A DNA stretch of 64,000 nucleotides from Adiantum capillus-veneris (GCA_014529385.2 CM043950.1:67090935-67154934); one strand, 5' to 3'; shown: positions 49,527 through 62,440, counted from the first letter of the stretch. Numbers and translations are program-made. The notes: generated by a model not told the origin, from the sequence alone.

Positions 49527-50993
49527 AAACTCCCCAAGTTAAGAATTTTGAGATGGCCTCATCTCAATCGAAATTGGGAAAGTCTTTGAGAAGGGAGGTT
49601 TCATCTTTCCAAGTGGCATCTTGACTGGGATAATCTTTCCACTTTACCATACATTCTCTGATTACTCTATTTCTAAGAGTTCTTTCTCTAGTTTCGAGAA
49701 TACAATCTGACTAAAGTTCAAGCACTCCTTGCTGTTGCATTACAATCTGTTTGTTCTCCAATGCATGATTGGGATTTGGGATGTAGGTTTTTAGTAGGCT
49801 GACATGAAACACATCATGACCTTTGATATGTTTGGGCAGATTAATTTGTAGGCTTGATCACCGAGGACCTTGATTATTTCATAAGGACCGCAATACCCGG
49901 GACTAAGCTTTATGACTTTTCCCAGAGATAGATTGCTTCTTTTTGAAGGCACTCGAACAAAAACCTTGTCTCCTTGTTTGAAGATTCAATCATGTCATTT
50001 TTGGCTCGCATAATTCTTTTGATGATCCTTAGCCTCCTACATATCTTGTCATATGGCTTTGGTCTAGGCTTCCATTTCCTCTAGCATTTTCTTTGAGACT
50101 TCTACCCTTATAGTAGGGTCATAAAAATTCAATGGTAATATGCATTCATGCCCATATAGAGCATTGAAAGGTGACATCCCAATGCTTTAATGGAAAGAGG
50201 AGCTATAGGAAAATTCTACCAAATAAGAGATTAAATCCACTTGCGGGGTTCTTTAGTGCAATAAGCTCAAAGGATATCTTCAATTACTTGGTTAACCCAT
50301 TCTGTTTGTCCGTCTGTTTGAGGATGATATGCCGAGCTAAAGCATAGTTGTGTTTCAAAAGCTTCAAATAGAGCCTTCCAAAAAGTCAAAGTGAACGTCT
50401 TTGCATCCCTATCACTGATAATTCTTTTTGGAAGCCCATGTAGTCTAAATATCTCTTTAACAAAGATCCGATTTATATTTGATACAATGTAAGTGGTTTT
50501 TACCGGTATTAGACAAGATGCCTTAGTAAGCATATTCACGACTACCATTAGGGAGTCATACCCTCCCTGAACTGTGGGAAGAATTGTGACAAAATCCATG
50601 CTAATGAATTCCCACTTCATTTGAGGTATGTCTAAGGGTTGCAGCTTTCCTGGCATCATTGCTCGTTCAACCTTGTTTCTCTAACAAGAAAGGCATCTTG
50701 AGTAGACGAATCAAGGATGCAGCAATGAGTACATAATCTTAGATGAATATTCTATACCATCCTATAATACCTAGAAATCCTCTAATTTCACTGAAAGTTT
50801 TGGGTTGGGGTCATTCTATTATGTCCTTTACCTTTGTAGGATCCACTAAGATATCCTTAGAAGATATGATACATCCAAGATCATTGACTTTAGGAGTGCA
50901 AAAGACACATTTTCTCATCTTGGCATATAATTGATGTTGTTCAAGAATACTCAAGACCTTGCATATGTGTTCCTCATGTTCCTTAGAGTCTTT
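49527..50993 (-). mobile_element. outer gypsy element: RT end, integrase, chromodomain-like end
   Basis: Reading leftward: RT tail (KDSKEHEEHICKVL), then integrase core MDFVTILP, ISDRDAKTF and YHPQTDGQTEWVNQ (393-base open stretch 50267-50659), then NALYGHECILPL. Near the end MVKWKDYPSQDATWKDE resembles the chromodomain found in many plant gypsy integrases. Stops and frame changes are frequent. Its RT continues on the far side of the inserted LTR element, at 56179-56409. Confidence 0.85.
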
Positions 50994-51115
50994 TGTTGGG
51001 AGATGGGGAGACCAGTTGCTTAAAAATATTCAATACTTTCTCACAAACATCACGATCAACTTGTCATGCTCTTTTTCCAATTTCCAAGCACACACACCCC
51101 TAGACTATGACAGCG

Positions 51116-51152
<37 letters not shown>

Positions 51153-51714
51153 GAGAACAAATTGACAAGGGAAGAGTGTAAGATATTCTAAGAGGGGTGT
51201 AAGATATGTAGACATAATCATGGAGTACATAGAGAAACACAACATAGCATAAGAGAGAGGAAAGGGAAAAATAAAGAGAATCTATACAAGAAAGACCTAA
51301 AGATTCCAACCCCAAATTCCAAGGCACCTCTTGTGGAGTTTGGTATTTGATATTTGATTTATTATTGGTGCCAAATCTTGGAGGCCCCTCTTTTACACTT
51401 TAGTCCCACTTTAGTTATGAGTGGTACACACTACTTATTGCACGACCCTCTTAGGGTAAGTTCTCAATGTCCTATTTACAAAGCACCCATAGTGGCTTAT
51501 TGATGTAAGATCTAAAATATTGTGCTAGGATAAAATGACCAAAAGATTTATTATTTTCCGGTGTTTCCTTGTCAACTCCCAAAGTTGCAATCTACAAACC
51601 ATCATGCACTCATTGTTAGTAAAATTCAAATAGATAGCACATAATTAATCATCAAGCTAGCGATCTTGATTGTAGTTAACCACGTGCAACAGGATGGTGC
51701 CCAGTCTCGTAACA
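50994..51714 (-). repeat. 3' LTR of nested element
   Basis: 721 bp. On the minus strand it starts TGTTACGAGACTGGGCACC and ends CTCCCAACA; preceded by TTGTGGGAGGGA. Contains an alternating CG/CA run at 51112-51151. Confidence 0.8.
51112..51151. repeat. alternating (GC)n-(AC)n tract
   Basis: About 40 bases of strict purine-pyrimidine alternation, absent in GC form from the sister LTR, which has only (AC)n. Confidence 0.9.
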
Positions 51715-51870
51715 TCCCTCCCACAAGGGTTAGCAAAACTGTCCTCAGTTGCTCACTAAAGAATCAACTAGACCATGAGTGATGGAAATTGTTGAGAAGG
51801 TATGGGAAGTTGCGGAAGTCTACATGTATTCCCTTGCTCAATACAATGTGTCCCAAATATTCATTTCAAA

Positions 51871-52330
51871 TTAAAAAATGAACTCTTTTTCAGGATTTAG
51901 ATACAAGTGGTTGTGTGCAAGTAGTTCAAATACACATGTTAAGTGCTCTTTATGTTCTTGTTTTGACTTACTAAATACAAGAATGTCATCAAATAATACA
52001 ATCACAAAATCTTGATGGTCAATCAAAATTCTGTTTATCATGAGTGTGAATGTGGTCGGTGCATTTGTTAGACCAAGACGAGACATTCATAATGTCCTGT
52101 TTGTGTTCTAAAATCAGTTTTGTAGACATCTTGATCAAACATTTTGACTTGGTGATACCTTGATTTGAGGTCAATTTTTCTAAAGATGTTTGTCCCTTTT
52201 AGTTTGTCTAATAGATCATCCACTGTAGGAATAGGGAACCAATTCTTGATGGTGATCTTATTAAAGACTTGTGGTCAATCACATATGAAAAGTCCCATTT
52301 TCCTTCTTGACAAGAAGTACTAGAGCTTCC
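51871..52330 (-). pseudogene. reverse transcriptase fragment of nested element
   Basis: The open part, 51871-52086, has LGLTNAPTTF and IVLFDDILVFSKS (catalytic DD). Broken upstream frames supply the fingers/palm region (KIDLKSRYHQ-like). It stops shortly before the purine tract. Confidence 0.8.
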
Positions 52331-53745
52331 TATGAGGATCTACTAGGTTTAATAAGTTCTCGATCAAGAAAGTTAGTGATTTGAGTTTGTATCGCCCTAT
52401 GTGACGTTGGATTTACACGATAAGGTTCTCTTTAAGGAGGTTCACTACCAGGTATATTATCTATTTTGTGATCTTATGGAGTGAAGGTGGTATTCCAGGT
52501 GGTAGATCATGCATGAAACAGTTATGAAATTGTGAGAGAAAATCATCATGTGAAGAGTTATGTGAGGTTTTGGTTTCAACGGAAATTTAAATTACCAACA
52601 CTAAATATGTTTTCCCTTGTTTCCAAATGGCTCTTTTGGCTTGAGTGTGAGATAGAAGTACAAATTTTTGATGAGCTAGTGTTGCTTGGATGGAGATAAC
52701 TTTATTATTATGAGTGAGAGACATGGTACGTGTTTTATAATTAATCAACTGATTAAATTCATGGACAAAGTAAATTTCCCAAGATCATATCAAGACCATG
52801 CAATGGTGCTACCAGAAATGTACGTGCTGTAGATTCACTAATGCAAACCTCAACAGTGACTTGGGTTTTGCAATAAAAATGTTGATAACATTAAAATCAA
52901 TTTTGACTTTGTGAGGTGAAGAGATTTCAGAGAGAGAGAGTTGTTGTGCCAACCGTGCAGAAATAAAATCATGGCTACTACCATCATCTAAAACAATGGT
53001 GACACTTTAACCCCTTGACTATGCCTTGCAGTTTTAAACAAAGTGTAAGGAGATATAGGAGTACTTGATCATACTCAGGATCATATCCCTCAGCGTAATT
53101 AGCTTCCACTTCATTGTCGTCAGGATTATCATCTTCGATGAGGTTAACAGTAGCACCGTTGGGGAGGTTGTTGTTGAAGGGTATTTGGCTTGGATTTGGG
53201 TGACTCCATTGGATTGACCATTGGGTTGGCCATTGCTCTTAGCAGGACACTTTGGGCACTTATCTGCATGGTGACGATACTAAAAACACTTGAAATGCTT
53301 CACCTTTTTATTACCATTAGAGTTTTGAGCAAGACGTTGGTTGAAAGAATTTTGGCTCACTCATTGCTGTGTGTGGTTGTTGTTGTTGCCATAAGGTTGA
53401 GGAGTTGTAGAAAAATTATCAAATCTGCATCTCTTGAAAAAGGTGTGTCTTTGATGTTTGTTCCTGTCAAAGTTAGGAGAGAAATAAGCTCTCTTGTTCC
53501 AAGCCTGATATATACTTACGCTTCAATTTCCTATGGTTGACATGTTCAAAATCTTGCAATTGAGTTAAACAGTTCCAAAAATGATTAGTGTAACCTTGGA
53601 CATCTTTATTTTGACCCTAACAAATTAAATCCCGCTGGCGCCATGCCTTAGATTTATATTGTGTGGGCAAAAATTGAGATAAAAATAGCTTTTTGAATGC
53701 ATTCCAGGTACGTGGTCTTTTACCATGTTGTTTGGTGGCGTTCCA

Positions 53746-53991
53746 TCATAGTGTAGCGCTACTAGTGAGAGGATTAGATGCACACTTTACCATTTCACGT
53801 TCAAGAAAGTCTTCATCATGAAAATAGTCATCTAATTGACTAACCCATGCTAGAATCGTGCTAGCATCTTTAGTGCCATCAAAATCCTTGAAAGTGAAGG
53901 CTTTTCTGCTAATTTTGTTTTTCGTGGGTGCCGATGCAGATTCTATGCGTGCAGAATGCAATAAATTATTGTCAAGCTCTTGCCTTTGCAT
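53746..53991 (-). pseudogene. gag fragment of nested element
   Basis: TFKDFDGTKDASTILAWVSQLDDYF matches the start of the retrotransposon gag domain of gypsy elements; the frame is broken afterwards. Confidence 0.7.
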
Positions 53992-55411
53992 ACATTCATA
54001 TGTGAAAGATTATTGCAGATTGACAAGCTTCTCATAGCAACTGTGGGTGTCTCTAAAATGTGTGCCACGATTATGTGCTTTTTTTCCTTATTTTTCTTTT
54101 TTGGTTTGTGTTTTTAAATTTAAAATGGCTATATAGATATATTTACATATGCAGTATGCAAAATAAGTGAGAAAGACAAAAAGAAATAGAAGAATAATAT
54201 GTACTTAACTAAAAGATCGCGTTGGTGTCCAGTCCAATGGCGACATGCGAGGAAATTGCCAAAAAAGTGAGCAGTCAGATGGGTTGCCATGGTATGCGAG
54301 TTAGTCGAGTTTGGGGCGTCCAATCTCCTGTATCCCAAAAACAAGGACAATACAATCGGCAATTTATGTTACTGTTTACCGTAAAATTGAATTGGTAGGG
54401 TCGGTGGTAGTTGCAAATGGTGTAGCTTGAGCAAGCTTGGACAGATGAGGTTAAAAGAGCTCCAATTAGAATGATACATGTATACATATATATATATATC
54501 TTTGATTAATCATTTGACTTTGAAGTGGTATGGCGGTTGATGAGAATGTTGTTGATGATGGGCAAAGTAAGTGATGAATTGGAGTGGTTTGGATGTTAAT
54601 GGGCGGCCAAATGATCAAGGTTAGATCAGCCAACCAAGGAGATTAAGGGGATGAAGGGGTAAATTGATTCTAATGGTTTTTAACCGTTGGATAGTGGGCG
54701 GGCCTGGACCATACAGTGGTTGGCCACTTGCATGAGGTACTTACTTTATACCATAAAGTGTGGAAAAAAAAAGAAAGCATAGACAAGGCTGCACATAGCT
54801 AAGGACGATAGTGCGCAGCACTTGTTGGCAAGCTCATGGCCTGTAGAGGCCTTCTCAACCCTCAAGCAAGAAGGAAGATGGATTCACAAGCCTCGAGCAA
54901 CCAATTTGAGAGTGGTCACATGGAGTTTGGTGCAGCTCGATCAACAAGTCCTGCTCGATACAAGGCCTAGTTCCCATAGAGATTGTCGACAAGCCGGAAA
55001 AAGCAACTATTGCAAGTAGTTAATAGATCCCAATTTTCAAGATTTATTCTGCTCCACTTCACTCCACCTCTTCTTTTTTAGCTTCCTCTCTCAATTCTTC
55101 ACCCGCATATCATTTTCTTTAATTCCTTGAAAGCTCTTTATTTCTTTGATGGTCTCTCCCCTTCACAATCTGCACGAGTTAATCCCTCAAGTGAAATTTT
55201 AAACTTGTCTTATTGATTCTTGATCTTCGATGAGGAATATTAATAGATTGGTTAGCCATTGATTAGCTTTGACTGGTGGATTTGATGTTGCCCATTTTGA
55301 AAATTCCTCTTCGAACTTTGACATTGATTGCCGATTAGTTAATCTTTTGCATATTCGGTGTTGGCAACTCAAAATTTTTGACAATTGATCACCAATTTCC
55401 TTGAACCTGAA

Positions 55412-55424
55412 GCTTTGATACCAT
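55412..55424 (-). promoter_or_regulatory. primer binding site of nested element
   Basis: On the minus strand ATGGTATCAAAGC directly follows the LTR end CCCAACA. One base differs from the usual TGGTATCAGAGC. Confidence 0.8.
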
Positions 55425-56178
55425 TGTTGGGAGATGGGGAGACCAGTTGCTTAAAACAATTCAACACTTGCTCGCAAACATCACCATCAACTTGTCAACC
55501 TTTTTTTTCAATTTCCAAGCATACACAACCTATTCTATGACAACACACACACACACACACACATACACACACAAGAGAAAAAATTGACAAGGGAGGAGTG
55601 TAAGAGGGGTGTAAGATATGTAGACATAATCATGGAGTACACAGAGAAACACAACATAGCATAAGAGAGAGGAAAGGGGAAAATTAAAAGAATCTACACA
55701 AAAAAGACCTAAAGATTCTAGCCACAAAATCCATGACACCTGTTGTGGAGTTTGGCATTTGATATTTGATTTATTATTGGTGCCAAAATTTAGAGGCTCC
55801 TCTTTTGAACTTTAGTCCCACTTTAGTTATGAGTGGACACACTACTTATTGCATGACCCTCTTAAGGTGAGTTCTCACTATCCTATTTACAAAGCATCCA
55901 TAGTGGCTTATTAATAAAAGATCTAAAATACTATGCTAGGATAAAAGCAGCCATAGTGGCTTATTGATAAAAGATCTAAAATATTATGCTAGGATAAAAT
56001 GATTGAGAGAATTATTATTTGCCGGTGCCTCCTCATCAACTCCCAGAGTTACAATCTACAAACCATCATGCACTCACTCTTAGTGAAATTCAAATAGACA
56101 ACACATAATTAACCATTAAGCCAGCTATCCCAATTGCACTTAACCACATGCAACAAGAGGGTGCCCAGTCTCAAAATA
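55425..56178 (-). repeat. 5' LTR of nested element
   Basis: About 754 bp. Homologous to 50994-51714, with indels including a duplicated segment around 55905-55990 (GGCTTATTRATAAAAGATCTAAAATA twice). Confidence 0.78.
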
Positions 56179-56409
56179 TATCCTGCATAAGTCGATTTAA
56201 AGTTGCTTGTGCATTTGTAAGGCCAAAGGGCATGCCTATGAGCTTATAGTGCCCATATTGAGTGTTGAATGTAGTCTTGTATATGTCTGCTTCTTTGATC
56301 CATATTTGATGATATCGTGACTTGAGATTAATTTTTGTGAACATTTGTGCCCCGTGCAATCTGTCCAAAAGTTCGTCTATGTGAGGTATAGGGCACTTGT
56401 TCTTTACGA
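56179..56409 (-). mobile_element. outer gypsy element, RT N-terminal part
   Basis: CPIPHIDELLDRLHGAQMF, KINLKSRYHQIWI and GMPFGLTNAQATLNRLMQ are classic Ty3/gypsy RT. The expected DD-containing palm segment is missing where the nested element sits. The upstream end is cut by the LTR at 56410. Confidence 0.87.
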
Positions 56410-57330
56410 TGTTGGGGGTCCCATCGTTGCAATAGCTCCAATGACCAACAAAATTATCAATCCAGAGGGATATGCTACCCGGCTAGGGCATGGAAACACT
56501 CGCACAGTTGGTGAGTTAATCGTGGCAACAGAAATGGTTAACTCTATGAGGTGAGCTTCTCGGACTATGGAGGAGCGAAGCCGCAATGAAGGGCAATCTC
56601 CATATCCACTTCTCTTCACCTCTAATCAACACAATTATACACACTGCGATTGCAAGACGCACACAACACTAATCCTATCATGCAACACACTAATCGTAAG
56701 CACACACACATAGATCTATCAAGCACCACACTCCAATCAAACCTATATGCACACACAAGCAAAAGAGGGAAATCACACAAGATTAGAGAGGGATTAACCA
56801 CTAATTAGTTAATATCTAGTTAATCTAAGCATCATAGGCAATCAGAAGAAGTAAGAGAGAGGCATAATGAGAGAGAATGAATCATTGATTAGTGTTAATC
56901 AAGTCTCATGAGCAAGGAGAAGCTCAAGGACTCCATAGCCACACACCTCAAGAGATCTCACCAAAGAGTGCTCTCAACAAATGACTTGAGAACCCTAATT
57001 TCTTTTACACACTGCTTTATATACCTAGGTTAAAAATATGCAATGTCCGGCCGCCCAAGGCCTTTAGGGGTCACCACTTACTGAATCTGCAATCTAGGCA
57101 CATTAAGTGACCTATTCTTTACAACTTGGAACTCCCATTGAGCCCGTAACACATTAAAATATTACAATGGCTTGAAATAAATTGGGAATTTACAATACGT
57201 GACCATTTTGAGAAAACGTGGAAAATGTGTAATTCCAATCTCTACTGCTTCTTCGTATACATCCTCGATGTGCATTCGTACGTCTTCGATCTTTAGCTAC
57301 TTCTGTTAACTGACGTTGACTCAGTTAACA
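56410..57330 (-). repeat. LTR of a further retrotransposon
   Basis: 921 bp. On the minus strand it starts TGTTAACTGAGTCAACG and ends GGGACCCCCAACA; a purine tract (AGGAAGGGGGGAA) precedes it at 57331-57343. It is therefore a 3' LTR whose internal region would lie to the right. No matching 5' LTR was found in the window. Confidence 0.75.
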
Positions 57331-59600
57331 TTCCCCCCTTCCTATTTTAGTCGTCCTCGGGCACTGTCAAAAAGTGTCCGTGGAGGCAAGGAAAGGTTTT
57401 GATTGGTTGTTGATGGGCTGATTGTCTTTATTTGTCATTGAATTTGTTGATGAGGTTCAATCTATTGCAGCATCTTCATTGGTCCGAATATGTCTGGTTT
57501 GTGAGAGATGATGTTGCATTTGTCCGTTGTAATAGCATAATGAGGAGGCTGTTGTTTATATTATGAAAAGTATGTACAAGAGAAGTAGAATGATGAGGTT
57601 CTAAATTAAGGTCTAATGCCTAGATGAACAAAGGAAAAAAACCCAGTGGGAAAAAAGTGCCTTTGGGATTTGCGCATTATTGGAGTACTTATTAGCATGG
57701 GAAATATTAATAAAGTATTGAAGGGATTATTTGCTGATAGATATGGAATTAAAGAGGCAGCAAATATGAAAGGATAGCATGATGGAACATTGGTTTGCCT
57801 GTTGTAGTCCACTCAAGGTGCATAGGTGGAAGCAAAAACGAGTGTCTAATGCATATGTCCAATGATGTGACATCCTATTTATGCATACACAGAAATGTAT
57901 GAAAAACAATATGATGTGCAACAAAGATTTTGAGGGGTTCTTCAGAAAGATGGTGAAGCTATAAAAGCATATGACATGGCTTTGCAAGCTGGCATCCCTT
58001 TAAGAATGTTTTTCGTTCACGAGGATATGTGCTCTCATCTTACTGTGTATTGTGCGTGAGTGTTGGACTCTACGACACTCCACCACTTGTAAGTTAATAT
58101 ATTTTGACTCTTATGCTCATCTCATCCAGCATGAGCAACATGACTTTAGATATGCTGGTTTGGTTCTTCAATTAGATTGGCTTCTATTGGCTGATCTGTT
58201 GGATCTTCCATTACTGGCTCTCGACTATAGATCTGACCACTGTAATCCATGTACAATGACCCTGATTGCATATGCACCAAATGGATGCTTTGCTGGCTTG
58301 TGCAATTTCTAGATAAATACTTGGGATGACTTTTTGCACTTCTATCTGCACTTCATCTTTGAGTTTGCAATACCTGGCTCCACTGAAGTCTGTGAACATC
58401 TGGGAGGTCTCTGAATTTGGCTTTACTCTGGTCAATAGGATCTTGGCTCTAGTGCTACTTTTACTACTCATAAGATACCTATGACCTTCTGTATCTGTGT
58501 ACAAAACCTTATTCCCATTGTAGCCATATAGCTGCATTGCAGTTGTGCATGTATTGCGACTGCTACTAGTTTGTTCTGATGTACTTGAACTCTCGGCTCG
58601 ATTTGAGTCTATGTTCGCTTGTTCTGTAAAAACCGTCTCCTGATAAATTTTCGTATTGATTAACAGAATTTATGCTGCTTCGGCTTGATAAATATGCTTG
58701 TACCAAAGCACTTTTGCAGTTGACTGCTCTTCGATCTCACAAGAGTTGATTAACTCTAGCTCGACTGTGTCAAAATTAATTGCAACCTTTTGAAATGATT
58801 AAAAACTGAGCTTTTAACAGATTAATAATCCACCGTGGTTTGTCGATTTTCAGCTTGATTTTGAAAAATTTAGAAATTTGTCTGCCCCTCCCAACTTCAG
58901 GTTGATAGTTTTTAGCTTTTTTTGGCTATTTGGATTCGCTTCGGCACAGTTTGCTCAATTTGCGGGGTTTGCTTGGTGCGGGACACTTTTTGGCTTTGCT
59001 TTTTGCTTTTTTGAGTCTTTCTGGCTTTTTTTGGTCTTTTTTTCCTCTTCCGATGACTTTCTTTCTATTTTTTTAAATTATTTGTGAAATTTTGCCCTTT
59101 TTAATATTCTTTTTGTATTTTTATGATTTGTAGTGAAAGTTTTGATTTTTTATGATTTTTTTATTTTGGTCGATTTTGGATTTTTTGTGAGCTTTTTACT
59201 ATTTTTGTGATTTATCTGTGAAATTTTTGGGTTTTTCAAGATTTTTTTTCAAATTTTAATGATTTTTTGATCAATTTTGATTTATTTGTGAGTGTTTTTT
59301 ATTTATTTGTGAATTTTTGGATTTTTTTAATATTTTATAATTTATTTCTGTAAAGTTTTGATTTTTTAAAACTTTTTATGAGAATTTTAAAATTTTTGTG
59401 AAATTTCTATGTTTTTTATTTTTTGTGTGAATTTTTTGATATATTGTAATGTGCGCACAACAGGTATGGCTACCTCAAAACTCCCCAACAGGCTTTCTAT
59501 TCCTTATGTAGGATTTGTCCTGTTTACATCAAGAAGAGCTCTTCTCAAGAAATGGCTGCCAACTACCTAACAGCCCTTCGACTTTTACATGGGCCCTTGC
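57331..59600. other. retroelement remainder and T-rich low-complexity DNA
   Basis: 57.34-57.42 kb encodes a possible pol end on the minus strand (HGHFLTVPEDD then stop). A 108-codon minus frame at 58211-58537 (FTDFSGARYCKLKDE) is unidentified, possibly element-derived. 58.9-59.45 kb is strongly T-rich with repeated TTTTTGTGAATTTTT-like segments. Confidence 0.45.
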
Positions 59601-59693
59601 CATCTAGCAAGGTGACACTACACCTCCCCCCTGAAAAAAAAAACTGAGTTACTGAGACAGAGTAGTGCCGGCTGGATGACAAGGCTCATACGC

Positions 59694-62440
59694 TCAACAT
59701 GTAATAGCCTGGTTGGAGTTTCGCTGGAGCCTGTATGTGTAGGTTCTGAGGCGCTGTAAGACTCTGTACGGACCGAGCCATCGATGGAGAAGGGATTCGC
59801 TCAAGCCCGCGCGTCGTAGTGGATGATAGAGCCAAATCTGATCACCTGGTTGATACTCCCTATGCTTGCGACCATGATCATACTGTTTTTTCTGCCGTTG
59901 TTGGGCTTGTTGAAGGTTGGTTTGCAGGGAGCTTCGAAGAAGAGGTTGGACTCGTTGTGAGTGATGTAACCATTCGGCTGCGTCTTGTCGGGAAGGTTGC
60001 AGTTTGTAGAGATCAATGTCGGGAGGCAGATGAGGGTCCCGTCCATACAGAGCCCGAAAGGGGCTTACCTTTGTGGATGCTTGAACGGTAGTGTTGTAGG
60101 CGTGCACTGCAGAGGGTAACACTTGATCCTAGGTTTGGTGTAGTGGGTCCACATAGGCAGCAATGACTTGCTCAATCGTCCGATTAAGTCGCTCTGTTAG
60201 GCCGTTTGTCTTAGGATGATACGGGGATGAGAACACTTGGGTGATTCCAAGACATGCGCTTAGCACCTTCATGATTTCGCCTTTGAACTGTGTACCCTGA
60301 TCAAAAAGTAGGTGTTGGGGGCATCCATGAGAAAAAAATACTTTTTCTAAAAGGACCTTGGCCACTGTGGTTGCTGTGGCATGAGGGATGGCTTGCTCTT
60401 CGCACCACCTTGTGAGATATTCCATCCACCTTGTGAGATATTCCATCATGACAATGATGTACCTGTTCCCATCTAAGGAGGTGGGAAATGGACCAAGCAA
60501 ATCCCAGCCTAGCATCTGGAAAGGTTCCTGAACCTGTATGGGTTCTAAAAATCCTAGGTTGGCTGGGGGATTTTTGGTTACCAGACATGTTGCGCAATTT
60601 TGAACAAAATGAGAGATGGTTTGCCGCATGTGTGGCCAATAAAAACAAGTGCGCATGCGTTGGAGATTGCGATGAAAACCCAGATGACCTGCCAATGGGT
60701 GTTTGTGATAGTACTCCAGATAGGGAGCCCATAATGCTTGTGGCAAATAGATCCTTGGAGGTTGATTATTGGCTTGATAATAAAGGGCCTGATCTATGAT
60801 CAAGAATCTCTAATGATTTGGATGCAGATTTTGGGTTCTGAGCTGACAAATGATTTGTTGGATGGCGGGGTCTTGGTGTTGAAAATAGGCCATCCGGTCT
60901 AGCTGCACGGGAAGATCCTGTGGCAATGGCATTTGAAATTGCGCCGCTGTAAATTCAGTGCGGGAAAGGCCATCTACAATGTAGTTGGTAGCTCCTTGGC
61001 GGTATTTGAGGTCAAAGGTGAACTCTTGTAAGGCCAGCGTCCATCAGAGAAGCCGTCTCGGGGGATGGTGTTTGTGTAGAAGGCTGACTAAGGGTTGATG
61101 ATCCCTCTCCACTGTGACATGGGTTCCATGCAAATATGGATGGAACTTTGTAAATGCCCACACAATTGCTAAAAGTTCTTTCTCTATAGTTGCATAATTT
61201 TTCTCTACAGCTGTTAAAGCTCTGCTTATGAAAGAAATTGGACGCCATCTGCTATTGGAATCTTGCTGCAATAATGTAGCTCCTAAACCTTGGTTTGATG
61301 CGTTGGTTTGCAATAGGAAAGGTTTATTGAAGTCAAGATGGGATAGCATGGCTGACTTTTGAATCACCTGCTTAAGTTCTTGAAAGCTGTGTTGGCATTT
61401 ATCTGACCATCTGTATTTTGTGCCTTTTTTAAGGAGTTGTCGCAGAGGGAAGGTGAGGCTTGCCAAATGAGGGATAAACCTCAATGAAAAATTCACCATC
61501 CCAAGAAAACTTTGTAGATTTTTGAGATTCGAAGGTGGTGGATAGTTCTGAATGGCTAGAATTTTTGCAGGGTCCACTTGAATACCATCTGCTGAGATGA
61601 TGAAGCCCAAAAATTTAAGTTTGGTGGCACCCCAGTGGCATTTTCTCAACTACAGCTGTAAGTTGAATCGGCGGATGCGAGTAAGAACCTCACTAAGAAC
61701 CTGCAGATGTTGTTCCCAAGTGGGTGTGTGGACCAGAATGTCATCCAAGTACACCAATACCACTTCTTTTTGTATCAAATCCTAAAAAATATATTTAGTC
61801 GTTCGCTGGAATGAGCTCCCTGCATCAGATAAGCCAAATGGCATTCGATTGAATTGGTAAAGACCTGTGGGTGTTCTGAAAGCCATCCTGTGAGCATCCC
61901 TAGGGTTGAGTAGTATCTGCCAATACCCAGACGCCAGGTCAAGTGAAGTGAAGTAGTGGGATTTTCCCAGTTGGTCCAGCAGATCATGGATTCTGGGCAG
62001 AGGGTAGAGATCATGTATTGTAATTTTGTTAAGTGGTCTGAAGTCGATACAGAAGTGGTAGGAGGCATCGTCCTTTCTGACCAGATGGGGTTCGGATGCC
62101 CAAGAACTGTTAGAGGGGTTGATGGTGCCTTTGGCCAGCATGTCTTGTACTGCATCGTTGATGATGGCATTCTCCTTTGGGGACCTTCTGCGTGTGGCCA
62201 TCTTAATGGGGCGGTCATGAGTGGTCTGGATAGAATGAGAAATAGGAAGGCTGACTGTAGAGGGTCTGAGGGATTTCTGGAAGAGGGTTGGGAATTGACG
62301 AAGGAGTGATCTGATGTCTATGGTGCGGGTTTCGACATCAATGATAGTGCATTGGGTCTGGACAAAGTTGGGTCCTGACTGGGAGTACAGCAAAGGGATA
62401 GGAAGGTTCTGGGGTAGAACTAAATGGTGGGTATCAAATT
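59694..62440 (-). pseudogene. gypsy pol: RT, RNase H, integrase, five stops in one frame
   Basis: From about 62440 to 59694 one frame carries the whole pol. RT: RKDDASYHFCIDFRPLNK, DLASGYWQI, YLDDILVHT (near 61738). RNase H: QTNASNQGLGATLL, where family members have Asp before Ala-Ser, so a catalytic Asp is changed to Asn. Integrase: HPLAGHLGFHRNL and CATCLVTKN (HHCC), WDLLGPF, LFDQGTQFKGE, PYHPKTNGLTERLNR (DDE). In-frame stops lie at 61782-61784, 61650-61652, 61044-61046, 60810-60812 and 60129-60131. A seven-residue duplication (MEYLTRW twice, 21 bp) sits in the integrase near 60420. Dead as read. Confidence 0.9.

Larger units (their letters stand above)
50994..56178 (-). mobile_element. nested LTR retrotransposon lacking integrase
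   Basis: Two similar LTRs flank 3.7 kb. On the minus strand the 5' LTR is 56178-55425, followed by a Met-tRNA primer site (55424-55412). A gag piece lies at 53991-53746 (FKDFDGTKDASTILAW), a damaged zinc knuckle near 53250, and RT at about 52300-51871 (GLTNAPTTF, FDDILVFS). The purine tract at 51726-51715 abuts the 3' LTR (51714-50994). RNase H and integrase are missing, so it is an internally deleted derivative. It interrupts the RT of the outer gypsy element. Confidence 0.8.
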
